DNA from: JBCDCU01 sp039180865
GTDB lineage: Bacteria > Pseudomonadota > Alphaproteobacteria > Rhizobiales > JACESI01
DNA length: 7,305 nucleotides
NCBI GenBank assembly: GCA_039180865.1
Contig: JBCDCZ010000227.1
Span: forward strand, 1 to 7,305
Direction of reading: 5' to 3'
Shown here: piece by piece, positions 6,484 through 7,305 of the stretch
How positions within the stretch are numbered: the stretch's first letter is position 1
How the letters are laid out: every line of letters begins with the position of its first letter
Notes under the pieces: generated by a model
What the model saw: only the letters and a program-made list of their open reading frames with translations
Database searches by the model: none
What the model was told of the DNA's origin: nothing
Made by a program: the position numbers and the translations under genes

Positions 6484-7005
6484 TTGCAGAATAAACCTTT
6501 AGTGGCGATTGCGGTCGCCGTTGCGGAAAATAATATCATCGGTGCCGACAACGACATGCCATGGCACCTTTCCAGCGATCTGAAGCGCTTTAAGGCCATC
6601 ACGCTCGGCAAACCGATTATCATGGGCCGGAAAACACATGAGAGCATCGGTAAGGTTCTACCAGGTCGTCTCAACATCGTAATCTCGCGCGACAAGGAAC
6701 TGGCGATCGATGGTGCAATTGTGGTCTCGTCCCTGGAAGAGGCGATTGAAGCTGCAACGAGAGAAGTTACCAGTGGCGAAACCGCAAACGGCGAAGTTAT
6801 GGTGATCGGTGGCGGCACAATTTACGAGCAGGCGTTACCCCTAGCAGCACGTTTGTATGTAACTCACGTCGCAGTAAGCCCTGAAGGCGATACACGATTT
6901 CCTCCGATCGATTCGGAGGTTTGGCGCGTAGTTCACGAAGAGCAAATCGATCGGTCCGAGAAAGACAGTGCCGATACGCTTTATCGGATCTATGAACGGC
7001 ACTAA
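6484..7005 (+). CDS. folA: Dihydrofolate reductase, 173 aa
   Basis: It reduces dihydrofolate to tetrahydrofolate with NADPH and is the target of trimethoprim in bacteria. The N-terminal VAIAVAVAENNIIGADNDMPWHLSSDLKRFK holds the Met20-loop equivalent and the active-site acid Asp32 (Asp27 in E. coli). IMGRKTHESIG follows, then the cofactor-binding VIGGGTIYEQAL. It is somewhat longer than E. coli FolA (159), with extra residues before VMVIGGG. The start is a TTG at 6484, 11 bases after the thyA stop; the next in-frame ATG would remove the first strand and part of the active-site loop. The ribosome binding site (GAAAG) is weak, so translational coupling to thyA is likely. No clear terminator follows. 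Confidence 0.95.
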   Translation: MQNKPLVAIAVAVAENNIIGADNDMPWHLSSDLKRFKAITLGKPIIMGRKTHESIGKVLPGRLNIVISRDKELAIDGAIVVSSLEEAIEAATREVTSGETANGEVMVIGGGTIYEQALPLAARLYVTHVAVSPEGDTRFPPIDSEVWRVVHEEQIDRSEKDSADTLYRIYERH

Positions 7006-7097
7006 CGGAACAAAACATGCGCATTCTTAGGTTTTCATGAGTTTCTCGCCTTTCGACAAAGCACCATTTACCATGTCTTGAAACCCGTCGATTTACC
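7006..7097 (+). other. Spacer after folA, no gene seen
   Basis: This stretch holds no convincing gene, promoter or terminator. In related genomes, as I remember them, hflK often follows folA closely; no hflK start is visible here before the RNA-like segment begins. Confidence 0.4.
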
Positions 7098-7305
7098 GGT
7101 GAATCACCTTGACTTCCCAGCAGGAATTCCCACCTGCGATAGGTAAGGGGCGGAGCTAATGCCCGAGAACAGCGTTAGCCATGTTTCACATAATCCGACA
7201 CAGGATGGCGAAAGCAGGTCAATTGCGTTGAAAGCAGGTGTAAGTCCACCTATAACGGGGCCTAGTGCGAGGGGGAGAAGGGGCGTTTCGTATAAAAACG
7301 CCAGC
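7098..7305 (+). ncRNA. Structured RNA of a mobile element (HEARO/OMEGA RNA or group II intron 5' domain), cut by window end
   Basis: No protein is encoded, but stems follow closely: CCTT/AAGG (7107-7110/7145-7148) around GCAGG/CCTGC (7120-7124/7133-7137); GCTAATGC/GCGTTAGC (7155-7162/7172-7179, one G-U); ATCC/GGAT (7193-7196/7203-7206); then the nested series AGGTC/GGCCT (7216-7220/7259-7263), CGTT/AACG (7226-7229/7254-7257) and AGGTG/CACCT (7236-7240/7247-7251) with loop TAAGTC; finally GGCGTTT/AAACGCC (7282-7288/7296-7302). Boxes such as AACAGCGTTAGCC, GCGAAAGC and GGTGTAAGTCC recall domain I of group II introns. The compact size of about 200 nt and its position right after a GTGA (7099-7102), the kind of site where HEARO elements are described to insert, suggest instead an OMEGA RNA whose IscB/IsrB gene would begin beyond the window. 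I cannot decide between them; a structured RNA is fairly sure, the family is not. Confidence 0.5.

Noticed and set aside
7230..7270. Cobalamin riboswitch, suggested by GGTGTAAGTCC followed by a G-rich stretch
   Set aside because: The B12-box pattern GCCACTG is absent and the surrounding stems do not match the expected arrangement.
7282..7302. Rho-independent terminator formed by GGCGTTT/AAACGCC
   Set aside because: The stem is good but is followed by AGC and the window end, not by a T-tract; it is treated as part of the structured RNA.

Overview
The window reads as chromosomal DNA of an alphaproteobacterium, most likely of the order Hyphomicrobiales (Rhizobiales). Two observations carry this. 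The minus strand encodes a circularly permuted, two-piece tmRNA with the tag ANDNNAEGYAVAA. The small genes around it (alpha-type SspB, DUF4169, a short ribbon-helix-helix protein, DUF2853) are families I know mainly from that group. No database search was possible; families are assigned by recognition of the translated sequences.

Layout. (1) Positions 1-3268, plus strand: the 3' part of a very large AsmA/YhdP-like envelope protein whose beginning lies outside the window and whose end is a long charged coiled coil. (2) Positions 3265-4395, minus strand: sspB, a DUF4169 gene and an RHH gene, probably one transcription unit, running tail to tail into the AsmA-like gene with a 4-base overlap of the stop codons. 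(3) Positions about 4514-4940, minus strand: ssrA with a good promoter, acceptor piece first, then a spacer that is removed, then the coding piece, and a weak terminator. (4) Positions 5171-5556, plus strand: a DUF2853 gene with a strong ribosome binding site, a possible promoter with an inverted repeat, and a strong hairpin terminator. (5) Positions 5569-7005, plus strand: thyA and folA, 11 bases apart. (6) Positions about 7098-7305, plus strand: no gene, but a densely structured RNA-like sequence cut by the window edge. It looks like the RNA part of a mobile element: either a HEARO/OMEGA-type RNA that precedes an IscB/IsrB gene, or the 5' domain of a group II intron.

How the parts work together. 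tmRNA and SspB are two halves of one quality-control route. tmRNA adds the degradation tag to proteins on stalled ribosomes, and SspB delivers tagged proteins to ClpXP; here their genes sit next to each other on the same strand. ThyA makes dTMP and turns methylene-tetrahydrofolate into dihydrofolate, which FolA reduces back, so the pair forms one metabolic cycle in one operon. The least explained and most interesting part is the RNA-like segment at the right edge.
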